A stretch of DNA of 38,066 nt from UBA2233 sp002347965 [NCBI: Nitrospirae bacterium UBA2233] (GCA_002347965.1 DDYN01000018.1:1-38066); one strand, 5' to 3'; counted from the first letter of the stretch, positions 22,502 to 31,716 are shown. The notes: generated from the sequence alone by a model not told the origin. Translations and numbers: made by a program.

Positions 22502-23575
22502 ATGCCAGCCCTAGACATAGGCCGCTTGTCGAACCACGCGCAAGGCTTACTAAAGGCCGCCTACCGGGCCGGAAGACTTCCGGGGGCCTGCATTTGGGTC
22601 GCAAACGCGGGCGAGCCGTCCTTTTTCATCTTCCATGGGTTTTCGCTTCTTTACGAAGACGCTAGCCGGTTTGCGGACGTTCCCGTTCGGCTGAGGCCGG
22701 ATACGCTCTACGACCTGGCCTCCTTGACCAAGCTCTATACAGCCCTCGGGGCCGCGCTCCTTATCGCCCAGGGCAAGCTCAGGCTCGAAGACACCTTAGA
22801 CCAGGCCTTCGGGGTTTATACAGGCTTAGAGCCCGTCCGGTTGGCGCATCTTTTGAGCCATACCGCCGGTCTGGCTCCATGGGTTCCTTTGTTTCAAAAC
22901 CCGGAACACCTTGCAAACCCCTGGCCCTACCTCGCTAGCTTCCGAAACGGCCCCCCGGGGAAGGAGGCTTGCTATTCGGACCTGGGATACATGCTGCTAG
23001 GCAGGTGGGTCGAGCTCGCATCCGGCACGCCTCTGGATCAATTCCTTGCCAAGGCCGTTCTAAAGCCCCTTGGGCTTGGGGCCGCTTGCTTCAACCCCAA
23101 GTTTTCCCAAAGGCCCCGAATTGCGGCGAGCGAGTGGCAGGCTGACCCCCCGAGGGGGATGGTCTGGGGCAGCGTGCACGACGAAAACGCCTACGCCTTG
23201 GGCGGTGTCGCTGGCCATGCCGGACTGTTCGCGACGGCCGATGACGTCGGCAGGTTTGCGCTAGGGCTTATGGCGCTTCGTTCTGGCCCGCTTTTTCTGG
23301 CGAGGGAGATCCTATGGCGTTCCAGCCGAATCAGCCGGGAGCTTTCCGTGCCCAGCCTTGGGTTCGAGAAGGACAAGGCCTTTTACATGGGTAAGTTCGC
23401 TGATGTTGGGGCCTTCGGCCACACGGGGTTTACGGGAACGAGCCTGGTGATTGTCCCAAACGACGGGCTTTGCATTGTTTTCTTAAGCAACCGCGTTCAT
23501 CCTTCAAGAAACCGCGGCAAGATCAACGACTTAAGGGAGGCATTGGCAAACCTGGTGTTTGAAAGCCTTCGTTAG
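22502..23575 (+). CDS. Beta-lactamase-fold serine hydrolase (class C-like)
   Basis: 357 residues. The penicillin-recognising active site is present: SLTK (Ser74, Lys77), YSD (158-160, in place of YxN) and a C-terminal GHTG. This family includes esterases, D-aminopeptidases and peptidoglycan-acting enzymes as well as AmpC. The absence of a signal peptide argues against a resistance beta-lactamase and for a cytosolic esterase or peptidase. The ATG has no clear ribosome site beyond GG. The gene is divergent from metW, and its stop overlaps the stop region of the ABC ATPase gene by 4 bp (convergent). A link to the BlaI-type pair 15 kb away is conceivable but unsupported. Confidence 0.85.
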   Translation: MPALDIGRLSNHAQGLLKAAYRAGRLPGACIWVANAGEPSFFIFHGFSLLYEDASRFADVPVRLRPDTLYDLASLTKLYTALGAALLIAQGKLRLEDTLDQAFGVYTGLEPVRLAHLLSHTAGLAPWVPLFQNPEHLANPWPYLASFRNGPPGKEACYSDLGYMLLGRWVELASGTPLDQFLAKAVLKPLGLGAACFNPKFSQRPRIAASEWQADPPRGMVWGSVHDENAYALGGVAGHAGLFATADDVGRFALGLMALRSGPLFLAREILWRSSRISRELSVPSLGFEKDKAFYMGKFADVGAFGHTGFTGTSLVIVPNDGLCIVFLSNRVHPSRNRGKINDLREALANLVFESLR

Positions 23576-24261
23576 GTCGTCTCGATCTGGGCAATCAGGC
23601 CGTCTTCCATCCTTACGACCCGTTCGGCGAAGCTTGCGATTTTTGGGTCGTGTGTCACCAAAACGATCGCCTTGTTCGCGCCACGGGCCATCCTGTCGAA
23701 CAAGGCGAGCACCTCCTTGCCCGTTTTCGTGTCAAGGTTGCCCGTGGGCTCGTCGGCCAGGACGACGGCAGGGTTGTTGACGAACGCGCGCGCGATGGCC
23801 ACCCGCTGCATTTCGCCTCCGGAGAGCTCGTCCGGCCGGTGGCGTTTGCGCTCGGAGAGCCCTACCACTTCAAGCAGGCCATCCACCTTGGCCTGGACGG
23901 CCTTGAGTGAGGTGCCGTCCAAAAGCAAAGGGAGCGCGACGTTCTCCTGTGCGGTAAGGGTGGGCAGGAGGTTGAAGAACTGAAAGATAAACCCGAGCCT
24001 ACGCCGCCGAAACAGCGTCAGTTCGGTATCGTTCATCGCCGTGACCGGCCTACCTTCCAAAAGCACATCCCCTTGGGTTGGCGTATCCAGCCCGCCCAAG
24101 AGGTGCAACAGCGTTGATTTGCCGGAGCCCGAAGGGCCCATAATGGCGACCCGCTCGCCTTGCCGAACCCTTAGGCTCACCCCCCTTAAGGCCTGAACCG
24201 TACTTTTGCCCAAGCGGTAGCTCTTGGTAACCTCTCGAACCTCCAAGGCGTCGTTTTTCAT
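23572..24261 (-). CDS. ABC transporter ATP-binding protein, LolD/MacB type
   Basis: 229 residues. Walker A GPSGSGKST (42-50), Q-loop FIFQFFNLLP (91-100), signature LSGGEMQRVAIARA (146-159), Walker B VVLADEP followed by TGNLD (166-177), and the switch histidine in VTHD (202-205). The TGNLD and the motif order are typical of ATPases that pair with FtsX-like permeases (lipoprotein release, MacB). No such permease is adjacent; the only candidate partner here is the 62-residue membrane protein encoded upstream, which is too small to be a canonical permease. Start ATG at 24261, 2 bp after that gene's stop; a second ATG at 24270 would overlap it. Third gene downstream of clpB. Confidence 0.88.
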   Translation of the reverse strand: MKNDALEVREVTKSYRLGKSTVQALRGVSLRVRQGERVAIMGPSGSGKSTLLHLLGGLDTPTQGDVLLEGRPVTAMNDTELTLFRRRRLGFIFQFFNLLPTLTAQENVALPLLLDGTSLKAVQAKVDGLLEVVGLSERKRHRPDELSGGEMQRVAIARAFVNNPAVVLADEPTGNLDTKTGKEVLALFDRMARGANKAIVLVTHDPKIASFAERVVRMEDGLIAQIETT

Positions 24262-24263
24262 GT

Positions 24264-24452
24264 TTACCATCTTCGAAACTGTACCAGGCTCTTTTCGAAC
24301 CTTCGGAACATGATCCCGAGCACAATAAGCCCCCCGCCCAAAAGCAAGAACCCTAGCGCCAGAATGTAGGCCAAAAGCTGGGGGTAGGCGAAGATCAGGG
24401 CAGCAAAGAGAACAAACAGAAGCCCCGTCGAGGCGATCGAGATGCTTACCAT
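24264..24452 (-). CDS. Small two-helix membrane protein of unknown function
   Basis: 62 residues with two hydrophobic helices (TGLLFVLFAALIFAYPQLLAYI at about 9-30; LALGFLLLGGGLIVLGIMF at about 31-49) and a basic tail (RRFEKSLVQFRRW). I do not recognise the family. It is likely real. GGGAG lies 8-12 bases upstream, the ATG comes 2 bp after the clpB stop, and the ABC ATPase starts 2 bp after its own stop. The chain of near-zero spacings argues for one transcript. Function may relate to the ABC ATPase or to membrane stress. Confidence 0.7.
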   Translation of the reverse strand: MVSISIASTGLLFVLFAALIFAYPQLLAYILALGFLLLGGGLIVLGIMFRRFEKSLVQFRRW

Positions 24453-24454
24453 GG

Positions 24455-27055
24455 CTAGGACTCCCTTTGGAACACAAACGCGCCGTGCTGGAAATCGATC
24501 GCGACGAGCTGTCCATCGCGAATTTCGCCCGCGATGATCTTCTTGGCAAGCTCGGTTTCTATCTCTCGCTGGATGAGTCGTTTTAAAGGTCGGGCACCGA
24601 ACAGCGGGTCGTAGCCCTGTTTGGCGATCGCCTTCTTGGCCGCGTCCGTGATCTCGATCGTGATGTTACGCTCTTCCTTGAGCCGACGGTTCAAACGACC
24701 GACCTGGATGTCCACGATCCGGGCTAGGTGTTCTTCGCCGAGCGGATGGAAGACGACGATTTCGTCCACTCGGTTTAAAAACTCAGGCCGGAAAGATTGC
24801 CTCAAGAGCCCCAAAACTTGGGTCTTGATTTTTTCAAAAACGATGCCGGCCGTTTGCCCCTCTAGAATCTCTTGGCTTCCGATGTTGGAAGTCATGATAA
24901 TGACCGTGTTCCGAAAGTCTACCGTTCGGCCGTGCCCGTCGGTCAGCCTGCCTTCGTCTAGGATCTGCAAGAATATGTTGAACACGTCCTGGTTGGCCTT
25001 CTCGATCTCGTCGAACAACAGCACGCTGTAAGGCCTTCTACGAACGGCCTCGGTCAGCTGGCCGCCTTCCTCAAACCCGACGTAGCCGGGTGGGGCGCCG
25101 ATTAGCCTGGAGACAGCGTGTTTTTCCATATACTCCGACATATCGACCCGGATCGTAGCATCCTCAGAATCGAACAGCGCCTCGGCAAGCGCCCTGGCAA
25201 GCTCTGTCTTACCCACGCCCGTTGGGCCCAAAAAGATAAAACTTCCTATCGGCCTTCTGGGGTCCTGAATGCCGCTGCGGCCTCGAAGCACGGCATCGGC
25301 CACGGCTTTGACTGCCTCATCCTGGCCTACGACGCGCTTATGGAGCGTATCTTCTAACTTTAGCAACTTTTGCATCTCGCCTTCAAGCAGCTTTGTCAAA
25401 GGGATTCCCGTCCAGCTTGCGACGATTTTGGCGATGTCCTCAGGGTCTACCTCCTCCTTGACGAGCCTTCCTTCGCCAAGCGCCTGGAGTTCCCTTTCGG
25501 CCTCCTGGAACTCCCTTTCGAGCTCGGGCATACGGCCGAACTTGAGTTCCGCCACTTTGTTCAAGTCGTAAGCGCGCTCGTGGCGCTCGGCCTCTATCTT
25601 TGCCTCTTCGATGTGTTCTTTGATCTTGTGGATTTTCGAGATTATGGCCTTTTCTTCCTCCCAGCGTGACTTTAGCTTGTCCGCTTGGGCCCTTAGCCGG
25701 TCCAGATCTTCTTGGATTTTATGCAGCCTGTCTTGGCTTGCCGGGTCAACCTCTTTTTGCAGCGCCTGTTCTTCGATGGATAGCTGCATGATCCTTCGGT
25801 TGATCTCGTCCAACTCTTGGGGCATGCTGTCCATCTGGGTGCGCAGCCTGGCGCCCGCCTCATCGATCAAGTCAATTGCCTTGTCCGGCAGGAAACGCTC
25901 CGTGATGTAGCGGGACGAGAGCTTGGCAGCGGCGATCAGCGCGCCGTCCTTGATCCGTACGCCGTGGTGGACCTCGTAGCGCTCCTTGAGGCCGCGCAAG
26001 ATGGCGATGGTGTCCTCTATGCTTGGCTCTGAGGTGATGACGGGCTGGAAACGGCGTTCAAGTGCCGGGTCCTTTTCGATGTACTTACGGTACTCATCGA
26101 GCGTGGTGGCGCCGATGCAATGGAGCTCGCCCCTGGCCAGCATAGGCTTTAGGATGTTAGATGCGTCCATCGCCCCCTCGGCCGCGCCGGCGCCCACGAC
26201 CGTGTGCACCTCGTCTATGAACAGGACAACCTCGCCCTTTTGCTCCTGGACTTCCTTGAGGACAGCCTTCAAGCGCTCCTCGAACTCGCCCCGGTACTTG
26301 GCCCCAGCGATCAGCGAGGGCAGGTCTAGCTGGACAATTTTCTTGTTCTTTAGCGACTCCGGCACGTCCCCTCGGATGATCCGCTGGGCGAGACCCTCCA
26401 CGATCGCCGTCTTTCCGACGCCAGGCTCTCCGATCAAGACCGGGTTGTTCTTCGTGCGCCTCGAAAGGATCTGGACGACCCGACGAATCTCTTCGTCCCT
26501 GCCTATTACGGGGTCGAGTTTGCCTTTCCTGGCCAGGTCCGTAAGGTCCCTGCCGTAGCGCTCTAACGCCTCGATCGTCGCCTCGGGCGTAGTACTTTCC
26601 ACTCTTTGATGACCCCTGACTTGAGCCAGGATACCGAGCACGTTTTCACGGGTGACGCCCATGCCTTCCAGAATTTTCGCACCCTCGCCCTTTGGTGTTT
26701 CGGCAAGGATGGCCAAGAGCAGGTGCTCGGTCGAGACGAAATCGTCCTTTAACTCCTTGGCCTGCTTGTCGGCTTCCAGGAGTACCCGGTTGAGACGCTG
26801 GGTTGCATAAACTTGTCCCGAGCCCGTCCCGTACACCTTTGGAAGGGAGGCCAAGTGTGCTTCGACCCGTTCGAGGGCCGTTTTTGGGGCAACGCCCATC
26901 CTCTCGAGCACCCTTGGAACGATGCCGTCTTTTTGGGAAATAAGCGCCACCAGTACGTGCTCCGGGAGCATCTCCTGGTGGCTGAAGCGCGTGACGACGA
27001 TCTGTGCCTGTTGGATTGCTTCTTTCGATTTGTCCGTGAAACGTTCTAAGTCCAT
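24455..27055 (-). CDS. clpB: ATP-dependent chaperone ClpB
   Basis: 866 residues, normal for ClpB. In order: Clp_N repeats (about 1-145), first AAA+ domain with Walker A GEPGVGKT (about 206-213) and Walker [12 protein letters not shown], the coiled-coil middle domain (about 400-525) that separates ClpB from ClpA, and the second AAA+ domain with GPTGVGKT (about 605) and [10 protein letters not shown]. The ClpP-binding loop is not expected. The protein pulls polypeptides out of aggregates together with DnaK; Hsp20 made from the gene upstream would keep the aggregates accessible. ATG at 27055 has AAGGAGG upstream. A strong terminator stands between hsp20 and this gene. Confidence 0.97.
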   Translation of the reverse strand: MDLERFTDKSKEAIQQAQIVVTRFSHQEMLPEHVLVALISQKDGIVPRVLERMGVAPKTALERVEAHLASLPKVYGTGSGQVYATQRLNRVLLEADKQAKELKDDFVSTEHLLLAILAETPKGEGAKILEGMGVTRENVLGILAQVRGHQRVESTTPEATIEALERYGRDLTDLARKGKLDPVIGRDEEIRRVVQILSRRTKNNPVLIGEPGVGKTAIVEGLAQRIIRGDVPESLKNKKIVQLDLPSLIAGAKYRGEFEERLKAVLKEVQEQKGEVVLFIDEVHTVVGAGAAEGAMDASNILKPMLARGELHCIGATTLDEYRKYIEKDPALERRFQPVITSEPSIEDTIAILRGLKERYEVHHGVRIKDGALIAAAKLSSRYITERFLPDKAIDLIDEAGARLRTQMDSMPQELDEINRRIMQLSIEEQALQKEVDPASQDRLHKIQEDLDRLRAQADKLKSRWEEEKAIISKIHKIKEHIEEAKIEAERHERAYDLNKVAELKFGRMPELEREFQEAERELQALGEGRLVKEEVDPEDIAKIVASWTGIPLTKLLEGEMQKLLKLEDTLHKRVVGQDEAVKAVADAVLRGRSGIQDPRRPIGSFIFLGPTGVGKTELARALAEALFDSEDATIRVDMSEYMEKHAVSRLIGAPPGYVGFEEGGQLTEAVRRRPYSVLLFDEIEKANQDVFNIFLQILDEGRLTDGHGRTVDFRNTVIIMTSNIGSQEILEGQTAGIVFEKIKTQVLGLLRQSFRPEFLNRVDEIVVFHPLGEEHLARIVDIQVGRLNRRLKEERNITIEITDAAKKAIAKQGYDPLFGARPLKRLIQREIETELAKKIIAGEIRDGQLVAIDFQHGAFVFQRES

Positions 27056-27070
27056 ACCTCTATCCTCCTT

Positions 27071-27103
27071 CGAAAAAGAAAGGCCGTGGGAACTCCCACG
27101 GCC
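27071..27103 (-). terminator. Intrinsic terminator between hsp20 and clpB
   Basis: On the minus strand a nine-bp stem GGCCGTGGG / CCCACGGCC with a four-base loop is followed at once by TTTCTTTTT. It lies downstream of hsp20 and 16 bp before the clpB start, so it should reduce clpB expression relative to hsp20, either constantly or under control. Confidence 0.82.
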
Positions 27104-27135
27104 CGAACTTTCTACCGTCTTAATGGGAATGGTTT

Positions 27136-27597
27136 TTACTTCAGCTCGATCGGGATTGCCTTCGAGACGTGCTGCTCGCTCTTGGGAAGATAAACCGTAA
27201 GAATCCCGTTCTTCAGCTCGGCCTTGGCCTTTTCGGACTGGACTTCACAAGGCAACTGGACCGCCCTGGCAAACGTCCCGTAAAAAATTTCTTGGGCAAG
27301 CAGGTTTTCCTTCTCCTCTTTGGTCTCCCGCCTTACCTCGGCCTGTAGGCTCAACCTATCACCCATCACCTCGAGTTTTAGGTTTTCTTTGTTTACGCCG
27401 GGCAAAGAGGCCTTCACGACCACCTCTTTTTCCGTTTCGGACATCTCCATCGCGGGCGCCCAAATGGCCGCTTGCTCTTCGGCCGGGGCTGCCGCCCTTC
27501 TGCCCAACACATCGCCAAACAGCCTGTCGATGTCCGTGCGGAAGTCCATCATGGAACGCATTACATCCCGGACGGGGTCGAACCTTACGAGTGCCAT
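27136..27597 (-). CDS. Small heat-shock protein Hsp20/alpha-crystallin
   Basis: 153 residues. A short N-terminal arm ([16 protein letters not shown]) precedes the alpha-crystallin domain (about 45-140): [31 protein letters not shown], then [10 protein letters not shown] and the hallmark [12 protein letters not shown] (about 131-142). The C-terminal IPI motif (KAIPIEL, 146-152) mediates oligomer assembly. It is an ATP-independent holdase that binds unfolding proteins. ATG at 27597 has AAAGGAGG upstream. It is first in a unit with clpB, the small membrane protein and the ABC ATPase, though an internal terminator separates it from clpB. A perfect palindrome lies in its leader. Confidence 0.95.
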   Translation of the reverse strand: MALVRFDPVRDVMRSMMDFRTDIDRLFGDVLGRRAAAPAEEQAAIWAPAMEMSETEKEVVVKASLPGVNKENLKLEVMGDRLSLQAEVRRETKEEKENLLAQEIFYGTFARAVQLPCEVQSEKAKAELKNGILTVYLPKSEQHVSKAIPIELK

Positions 27598-27685
27598 CGT
27601 TCCTCCTCCTTTTGTTTTATGTTTTTTGAAGCGTCGTAAATGCTTTCTTGAGGCGCTCTTTCTCTGTAAGCTTTTCCATTTTTCC

Positions 27686-27748
27686 TACGATGCGCATCGT
27701 ATGTGAATCCTTCACTAAAATAAATAATCCATCCAAAGCGCGTGTCAA
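27686..27748 (-). promoter_or_regulatory. hsp20 promoter with downstream perfect palindrome
   Basis: TTGACA (27748-27743) is followed, 16-18 bp on, by an AT-rich -10 region (ATTTATTTTAG, around 27720-27726). Below it is the perfect 16-bp palindrome TACGATGCGCATCGTA (27686-27701), about where the transcript begins. It is not CIRCE (TTAGCACTC-N9-GAGTGCTAA). It may be an operator for another heat-shock repressor. Confidence 0.5.
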
Positions 27749-27767
27749 GAAGCGGCCCAAAGAGGGT

Positions 27768-27797
27768 TTGACGCCGCCTTTTTTGCCTTGTTAGAGT
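27768..27797 (+). promoter_or_regulatory. Candidate promoter of the FabG-like SDR gene
   Basis: TTGACG (27768-27773), an 18-bp spacer and TAGAGT (27792-27797). It is divergent from the hsp20 promoter, with -35 boxes about 20 bp apart. Transcription would begin near 27804. Confidence 0.4.
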
Positions 27798-27834
27798 AAG
27801 AAGGGTGCAATCAAGGCTTCAGGGGGCAGAAAAA

Positions 27835-28620
27835 TTGGATTTAGGGTTGAAAGGGAAGGTAGCCGCCGTCACGGGCGCCTCTAAGGGGATCGGCAGGGCG
27901 ATCGCGATTGCGCTCGCCAAAGAGGGCGTGCATATTGCCGCGTGCGCAAGAAACGAAGCACCCTTGATGGCGCTTGGGCGTGAAATTGAGGCCCTTGGAG
28001 TCCGGGCGTTCGTTCAGCCGGCCGACGTGACGCACGAAGGCCAGATGAAGGCGTTTATCGAGGGCGTCGCAGCCTCTTTGGGTCCTCCTTTGCTTCTTGT
28101 CGTAAACGCTGGCGGGACGCTGGGCGGCCGTTTCCTTGAAACGAGCGAAGAAGACTGGCGGGGCACGTTCGATGTCAACCTGTTCCACGCTGTTCGGGCG
28201 ATCCAAGCGGTTGCGCCTTCCATGCAAAAAGAAAGGACGGGCAGCATCGTCGTGATCTCTTCGATCTCCGGGCTGCGTCCTGGCTCCAGGGCCCAGTATG
28301 CCGCGGCCAAGGCTGCCCAGAATGCGCTCGTTAAGGGCCTCGTCTGGGAGCTCGCGCCTTTTGGCGTGAGGATCAACGCCGTCCTTCCGGGCTCGATCTA
28401 CTTTGAGGGCGGAAACTGGGCAAAGCTCAAAGACCAGTCGGCCGACGTGTTCGAGGGCTTCCAAGATAGGGAGTTTCCCTTCAAAAGGCTTGGAACTCCG
28501 GAAGAGGTGGCCCAGGTTGTGGCTTTTGTCCTGTCCGAAAAGGCTAGCTGGGTCAACGGGGCGCTGATCGTCGTGGACGGCGGGCAGGGGTGGCCGAGCG
28601 TCTCCCTAAGGGGAAGGTAG
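27835..28620 (+). CDS. Short-chain dehydrogenase/reductase, FabG-like
   Basis: 261 residues. Nucleotide motif TGASKGIG (13-20), NAGG (91-94), catalytic Ser142 in VISSIS, and Tyr155 with Lys159 in YAAAK. ACARNE after beta-2 suggests NADP(H). It ends with the common VNGALIVVDGG. Likely an oxidoreductase of 3-oxoacyl or similar substrates; the exact reaction is unknown. TTG at 27835 is taken as start because AGGGGG lies 9-14 bases before it and it begins the conserved LKGKVAAVTGA block properly. A GTG at 27805 would add ten residues and lie almost at the predicted transcription start. The ThDP-enzyme gene follows after 128 bp. Confidence 0.86.
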   Translation: MDLGLKGKVAAVTGASKGIGRAIAIALAKEGVHIAACARNEAPLMALGREIEALGVRAFVQPADVTHEGQMKAFIEGVAASLGPPLLLVVNAGGTLGGRFLETSEEDWRGTFDVNLFHAVRAIQAVAPSMQKERTGSIVVISSISGLRPGSRAQYAAAKAAQNALVKGLVWELAPFGVRINAVLPGSIYFEGGNWAKLKDQSADVFEGFQDREFPFKRLGTPEEVAQVVAFVLSEKASWVNGALIVVDGGQGWPSVSLRGR

Positions 28621-28659
28621 GGGCACGAGCCGGGGACTGGACGGACCGGGGCACCCGAT

Positions 28660-28686
28660 CCAAACTTTTGGAACATTGATTGTTCC
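28660..28686. promoter_or_regulatory. Two overlapping inverted repeats upstream of the ThDP enzyme
   Basis: CCAAA-CT-TTTGG (28660-28671) shares its last GG with GGAACA-TTGAT-TGTTCC (28670-28686). The location, 60-90 bp before the ThDP-enzyme start, suits an operator. No convincing -10 is paired with it, and there is no T-run for a terminator of the SDR gene. Confidence 0.35.
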
Positions 28687-28748
28687 TGCCGTCGTAGAAG
28701 ACAATAGGGTATAGACCGAGCAAAAGGCCAAAAAAGCAGGAGGGGGCG

Positions 28749-30407
28749 ATGGGATACCTAGACGGCGGAGAGATGGTGGCCAAGGTGCTCAAAAAAGAGG
28801 GGATCAAGGCGATTTTCACGCTCTGCGGGGGGCACATTCTTCCCGTGTACGAGGGTTGCCGGAAAGAGGGTATCGCCGTGGTTGACGTACGGCATGAGCA
28901 GGCGGCCGCGCACGCGGCCGATGCCTACGCGCGCATTACTCGCGGGATCGGGGTGTGCGTCGTGACGGCGGGGCCTGGCGTGACGGACGCCGTGACGGGA
29001 ATCGCCAACGCCTTCTTCGCCAAGAGTCCCGTCGTTTGCATCGGAGGGGCGGCGCCGTTCTCGACGCTCGGGAAGGGCAACCTGCAGGAGATGGACCAGG
29101 TCAGCCTGATGCGCCCGATCACGAAGTGGGCCGAGGCGGTCTACGACACCAAGCGAATCCCCGAATTCTTGATGACCGCCATCAGGCAGGCGCTCTCGCC
29201 CAAAAAAGGCCCGGTCTACCTCGAAATTCCGATGGATACACTCTTTGGCAGGGAGGACGAGGGGGCGATTACCTGGCCCAAATCCTTCCGGTCGCACTAT
29301 AGGATGGGGCCCGAACCCAAGGCGGTCGAAGAGCTTGCGGCTCTTCTTAAGCAAGCGAAAAGGCCCGTCGTGATCGCAGGAAGCGATCTTTACTTGGACA
29401 AGGCCTGGGAGGCCTTGCGGATCTTGGCTGAAACGCAGCGGGTTCCGGTGTTTTTGAACGGCATGGCAAGGGGGGCGTTGCCCTCGGACCACCCCAATTT
29501 CTTCCAGTACACCAGGAGAAAAGCCTGTCAGGGTGCTGATTTGGCCGTCGTAATCGGCACTCCGCTCGATTTTCGGCTGGATTTCGGGTCCCCGGGCCTT
29601 TTTCCGGAGCACCTCAAGCTTGCCATGCTGGGAGACCCAGATGTCCTTGGAAAGAACAGGGAACTCGCGCTCGGCGTTCCGGGTGACATCCGTTTGGCGC
29701 TCGAGGGCCTGCTCGAGTCGCTGCCCCAAGTGGATAACGAGCCGGACCGCATGCGCTGGATAGAGCAATTAAGGAAAGATGAAGAAACAAAGGCGATGGC
29801 CGAGGAAGAAAAGGCGAATATCGCCTCGTCGCCTATGTCTTCGTACCGGTTCTTGAAGGAACTCCGCGAAGCGCTCACGGAGGACGACATCTTGATCGGC
29901 GACGGGGGGGATGTCGTAGCCCTTGGCTCCAAGCTTATTCCGGCCAAGAAGCCGGGCCATTGGATGGACCCGGGGCCGATGGGATGCCTTGGCGTAGGCG
30001 CGCCGTTCGCCATCGCGGCCAAGCTGCTCCATCCCCAAAAGAACGTCGTAATCCTTTACGGCGACGGCTCTTTCGGGTTGAATGGGTTCGAGTTCGACAC
30101 GGCCGTGCGCTTCAAGCTGCCCATCATCGGTGTCATCGGAAACGATGCGGCCTGGAGCCAGATCCGTAACCCACAGCTCGACCTCTACGGAGAGGAGGCC
30201 TCGATAGGCACTGCGCTCGCGGCCACGCACTACGAAGAGGTCGTCAAGGGGCTAGGCGGGTACGGCGAGTACGTAGACGACCCGGCGGCGTTTAGGGGAG
30301 CCTTTGAGCGCGCCAAGGCTTCTAACAAGCCGGCGCTTTTGAACGTCCGGATCGACCCAAAGGTGGGCAAGGAGCAGATGGGCGTCCGCGGTGGAGCCAT
30401 CTACTAG
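28749..30407 (+). CDS. Thiamine-diphosphate enzyme, acetolactate synthase/2-hydroxyacyl-CoA lyase type
   Basis: 552 residues. The N-terminal pyrimidine-binding domain has the cofactor-activating Glu50 in RHEQAAAHAADAYAR. A central domain (about 190-320) follows, then the C-terminal ThDP/Mg motif GDGSFGLNGFE...GNDAAW (438 to about 467). This layout is shared by acetolactate synthase large subunits, oxalyl-CoA decarboxylase and 2-hydroxyacyl-CoA lyases. No regulatory subunit gene follows and no other branched-chain genes are near, so classical acetolactate synthase is not assured. A lyase or ligase acting on 2-oxo or 2-hydroxyacyl compounds is equally possible. AGGAGGGGG sits just before ATG 28749. 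Confidence 0.82.
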   Translation: MGYLDGGEMVAKVLKKEGIKAIFTLCGGHILPVYEGCRKEGIAVVDVRHEQAAAHAADAYARITRGIGVCVVTAGPGVTDAVTGIANAFFAKSPVVCIGGAAPFSTLGKGNLQEMDQVSLMRPITKWAEAVYDTKRIPEFLMTAIRQALSPKKGPVYLEIPMDTLFGREDEGAITWPKSFRSHYRMGPEPKAVEELAALLKQAKRPVVIAGSDLYLDKAWEALRILAETQRVPVFLNGMARGALPSDHPNFFQYTRRKACQGADLAVVIGTPLDFRLDFGSPGLFPEHLKLAMLGDPDVLGKNRELALGVPGDIRLALEGLLESLPQVDNEPDRMRWIEQLRKDEETKAMAEEEKANIASSPMSSYRFLKELREALTEDDILIGDGGDVVALGSKLIPAKKPGHWMDPGPMGCLGVGAPFAIAAKLLHPQKNVVILYGDGSFGLNGFEFDTAVRFKLPIIGVIGNDAAWSQIRNPQLDLYGEEASIGTALAATHYEEVVKGLGGYGEYVDDPAAFRGAFERAKASNKPALLNVRIDPKVGKEQMGVRGGAIY

Positions 30408-30426
30408 CGTGCGCGTGGGGGCACTG

Positions 30427-31716
30427 ATGAAGCGGGCGGCGCTGGCTTGTCTGTTTGGCCTGGGGATTCTTCGCAATGCCTTGGCGCTCCAGGTGATCGA
30501 GCCAGAGGGGGATAAGGGGCCGTTCTTCCTCAACTTTCGCTACCCCCACCTGTTTTTTTCGTTTTACATCGATACGCCGGCCGAGGTATCCCTCGACTTT
30601 GAGGCTGGTCAAAGGGGAGGTGTCGAGCCCTCGACGTTTTTATGCTTCTTGAACAGCCACTACACGTTGGAGTTCTCTCTTCAAGAAGGCCAACGCTCCG
30701 GCCGCTACAGGCTTTATTTGGGGCCCGTCCTAAGGGGGAGGCACAGCGTCCGGATCGACCTTGTTCAGCCAAAAAAGGAACGCGAGACTCCAGAGGTCGT
30801 CCTGGATCGGGTTCGGTTTCTTGGCGCTGAACCCGGGGACGAGCAGTTCAGCGTCCTTCGGCACACCCCGCTGTACATCCTTGAGGCACCCGAGCGGGAA
30901 GCCCCGCTTTTTGGCCGTTTTTGGTATAAGGAAATAGACCAAGGGTTAGAGCTTGCCTATGGCCTCACTACCACGTGCGCCTCGGAGGGGCAAGAGCTTG
31001 TGAGGGCGCTTGAAACCACGGGGCTTCCGTTTCGTCAGCTTGAAACCCTGAGTGCCCGGATCAGCCCTTTTGGGCTTGTTCTTGGGCTGGACTTCTATCA
31101 GAACGGACGTTTAACTCCTTTTCAGGGCCGCTTGGAAGGAACGCACCCCTTGCTTTCTCTGAATTTGGCATCGGGTGAGCTTAAGGAAGCGAAAGCGCTC
31201 CCCAAAGAGGGCGTATACAGGGTTGACCCGACACGCTACCGCTCGTTAAATGGCGTGGCTTTTTTTGAGGATCTTCCTCGGATGCTTGCGCTCGCCAACG
31301 GGATCGCAAAACGATCGGGCATCTTGGAGGGCACGCCGAACCCATACAGCCAAACCCCAGCCGACTTATCCTTCTACCTCTTTTCTCGGTTCCACTTGGA
31401 GGAAAACACGGCCAGGGGGCCTTTTGGGTTCGAGGTGGAACTGGCCGACGGAACGCGCCTAAAGACAAACGGGGCTATGGCAAGCCCAGACCGAGACGGC
31501 GTGTTCGGGTTTGCCGTAAAGAGCCCGAGGCGCTTGGGCGAGCTAGACGTCGCGAGGTTTCGCGTGCTCGAGGGTCAAGGGGGGGCACTTGCTTCGAATG
31601 TAACCCTAGATCAAGTCTTTGCCCTGGACACCGACCGCGGGACGTACGCATGGCGAGCGTCGGGCCAAACCTGGTACCCGGCGCTTTCGGGCTACTGGGA
31701 GAGCACAACCCACTAG
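30427..31716 (+). CDS. Exported protein of unknown function
   Basis: About 429 residues. It starts at ATG 30427 with a signal-peptide-like MKRAALACLFGLGILRNALA and is then mostly beta-rich (FFLNFRYPHLFFSFYID, GRYRLYLGPVLRGRHSVRIDLV). I recognise no family and no catalytic motif. A GGGGG tract lies 7-11 bases upstream. An in-frame upstream ATG at 30391 would overlap the ThDP-enzyme gene and bury the signal peptide, so the internal start is chosen. It begins 19 bp after that gene and converges on the next one with a 4-bp gap. Its low-complexity-free composition and matching codon use support a real gene. Confidence 0.75.
   Translation: MKRAALACLFGLGILRNALALQVIEPEGDKGPFFLNFRYPHLFFSFYIDTPAEVSLDFEAGQRGGVEPSTFLCFLNSHYTLEFSLQEGQRSGRYRLYLGPVLRGRHSVRIDLVQPKKERETPEVVLDRVRFLGAEPGDEQFSVLRHTPLYILEAPEREAPLFGRFWYKEIDQGLELAYGLTTTCASEGQELVRALETTGLPFRQLETLSARISPFGLVLGLDFYQNGRLTPFQGRLEGTHPLLSLNLASGELKEAKALPKEGVYRVDPTRYRSLNGVAFFEDLPRMLALANGIAKRSGILEGTPNPYSQTPADLSFYLFSRFHLEENTARGPFGFEVELADGTRLKTNGAMASPDRDGVFGFAVKSPRRLGELDVARFRVLEGQGGALASNVTLDQVFALDTDRGTYAWRASGQTWYPALSGYWESTTH

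Noticed and set aside
22502-23575. Antibiotic-resistance beta-lactamase controlled by the BlaI-type pair
   Set aside because: No signal peptide, YSD in place of YxN, 15 kb away, and no GTTGTC-N7-GACAAC repeat in its promoter.
24264-24549. Upstream extension of the ABC ATPase to 325 residues
   Set aside because: The extra 96 residues have no ABC similarity and overlap the 62-residue membrane protein and the clpB end; ATG 24261 gives the normal ATPase length.
27686-27701. CIRCE/HrcA operator
   Set aside because: The sequence and spacing do not match TTAGCACTC-N9-GAGTGCTAA.
28758-29768. 336-codon minus-strand open frame
   Set aside because: Antisense to the ThDP enzyme, rich in Arg/Gly/His, no motif, no ribosome site. 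A shadow of the real gene.
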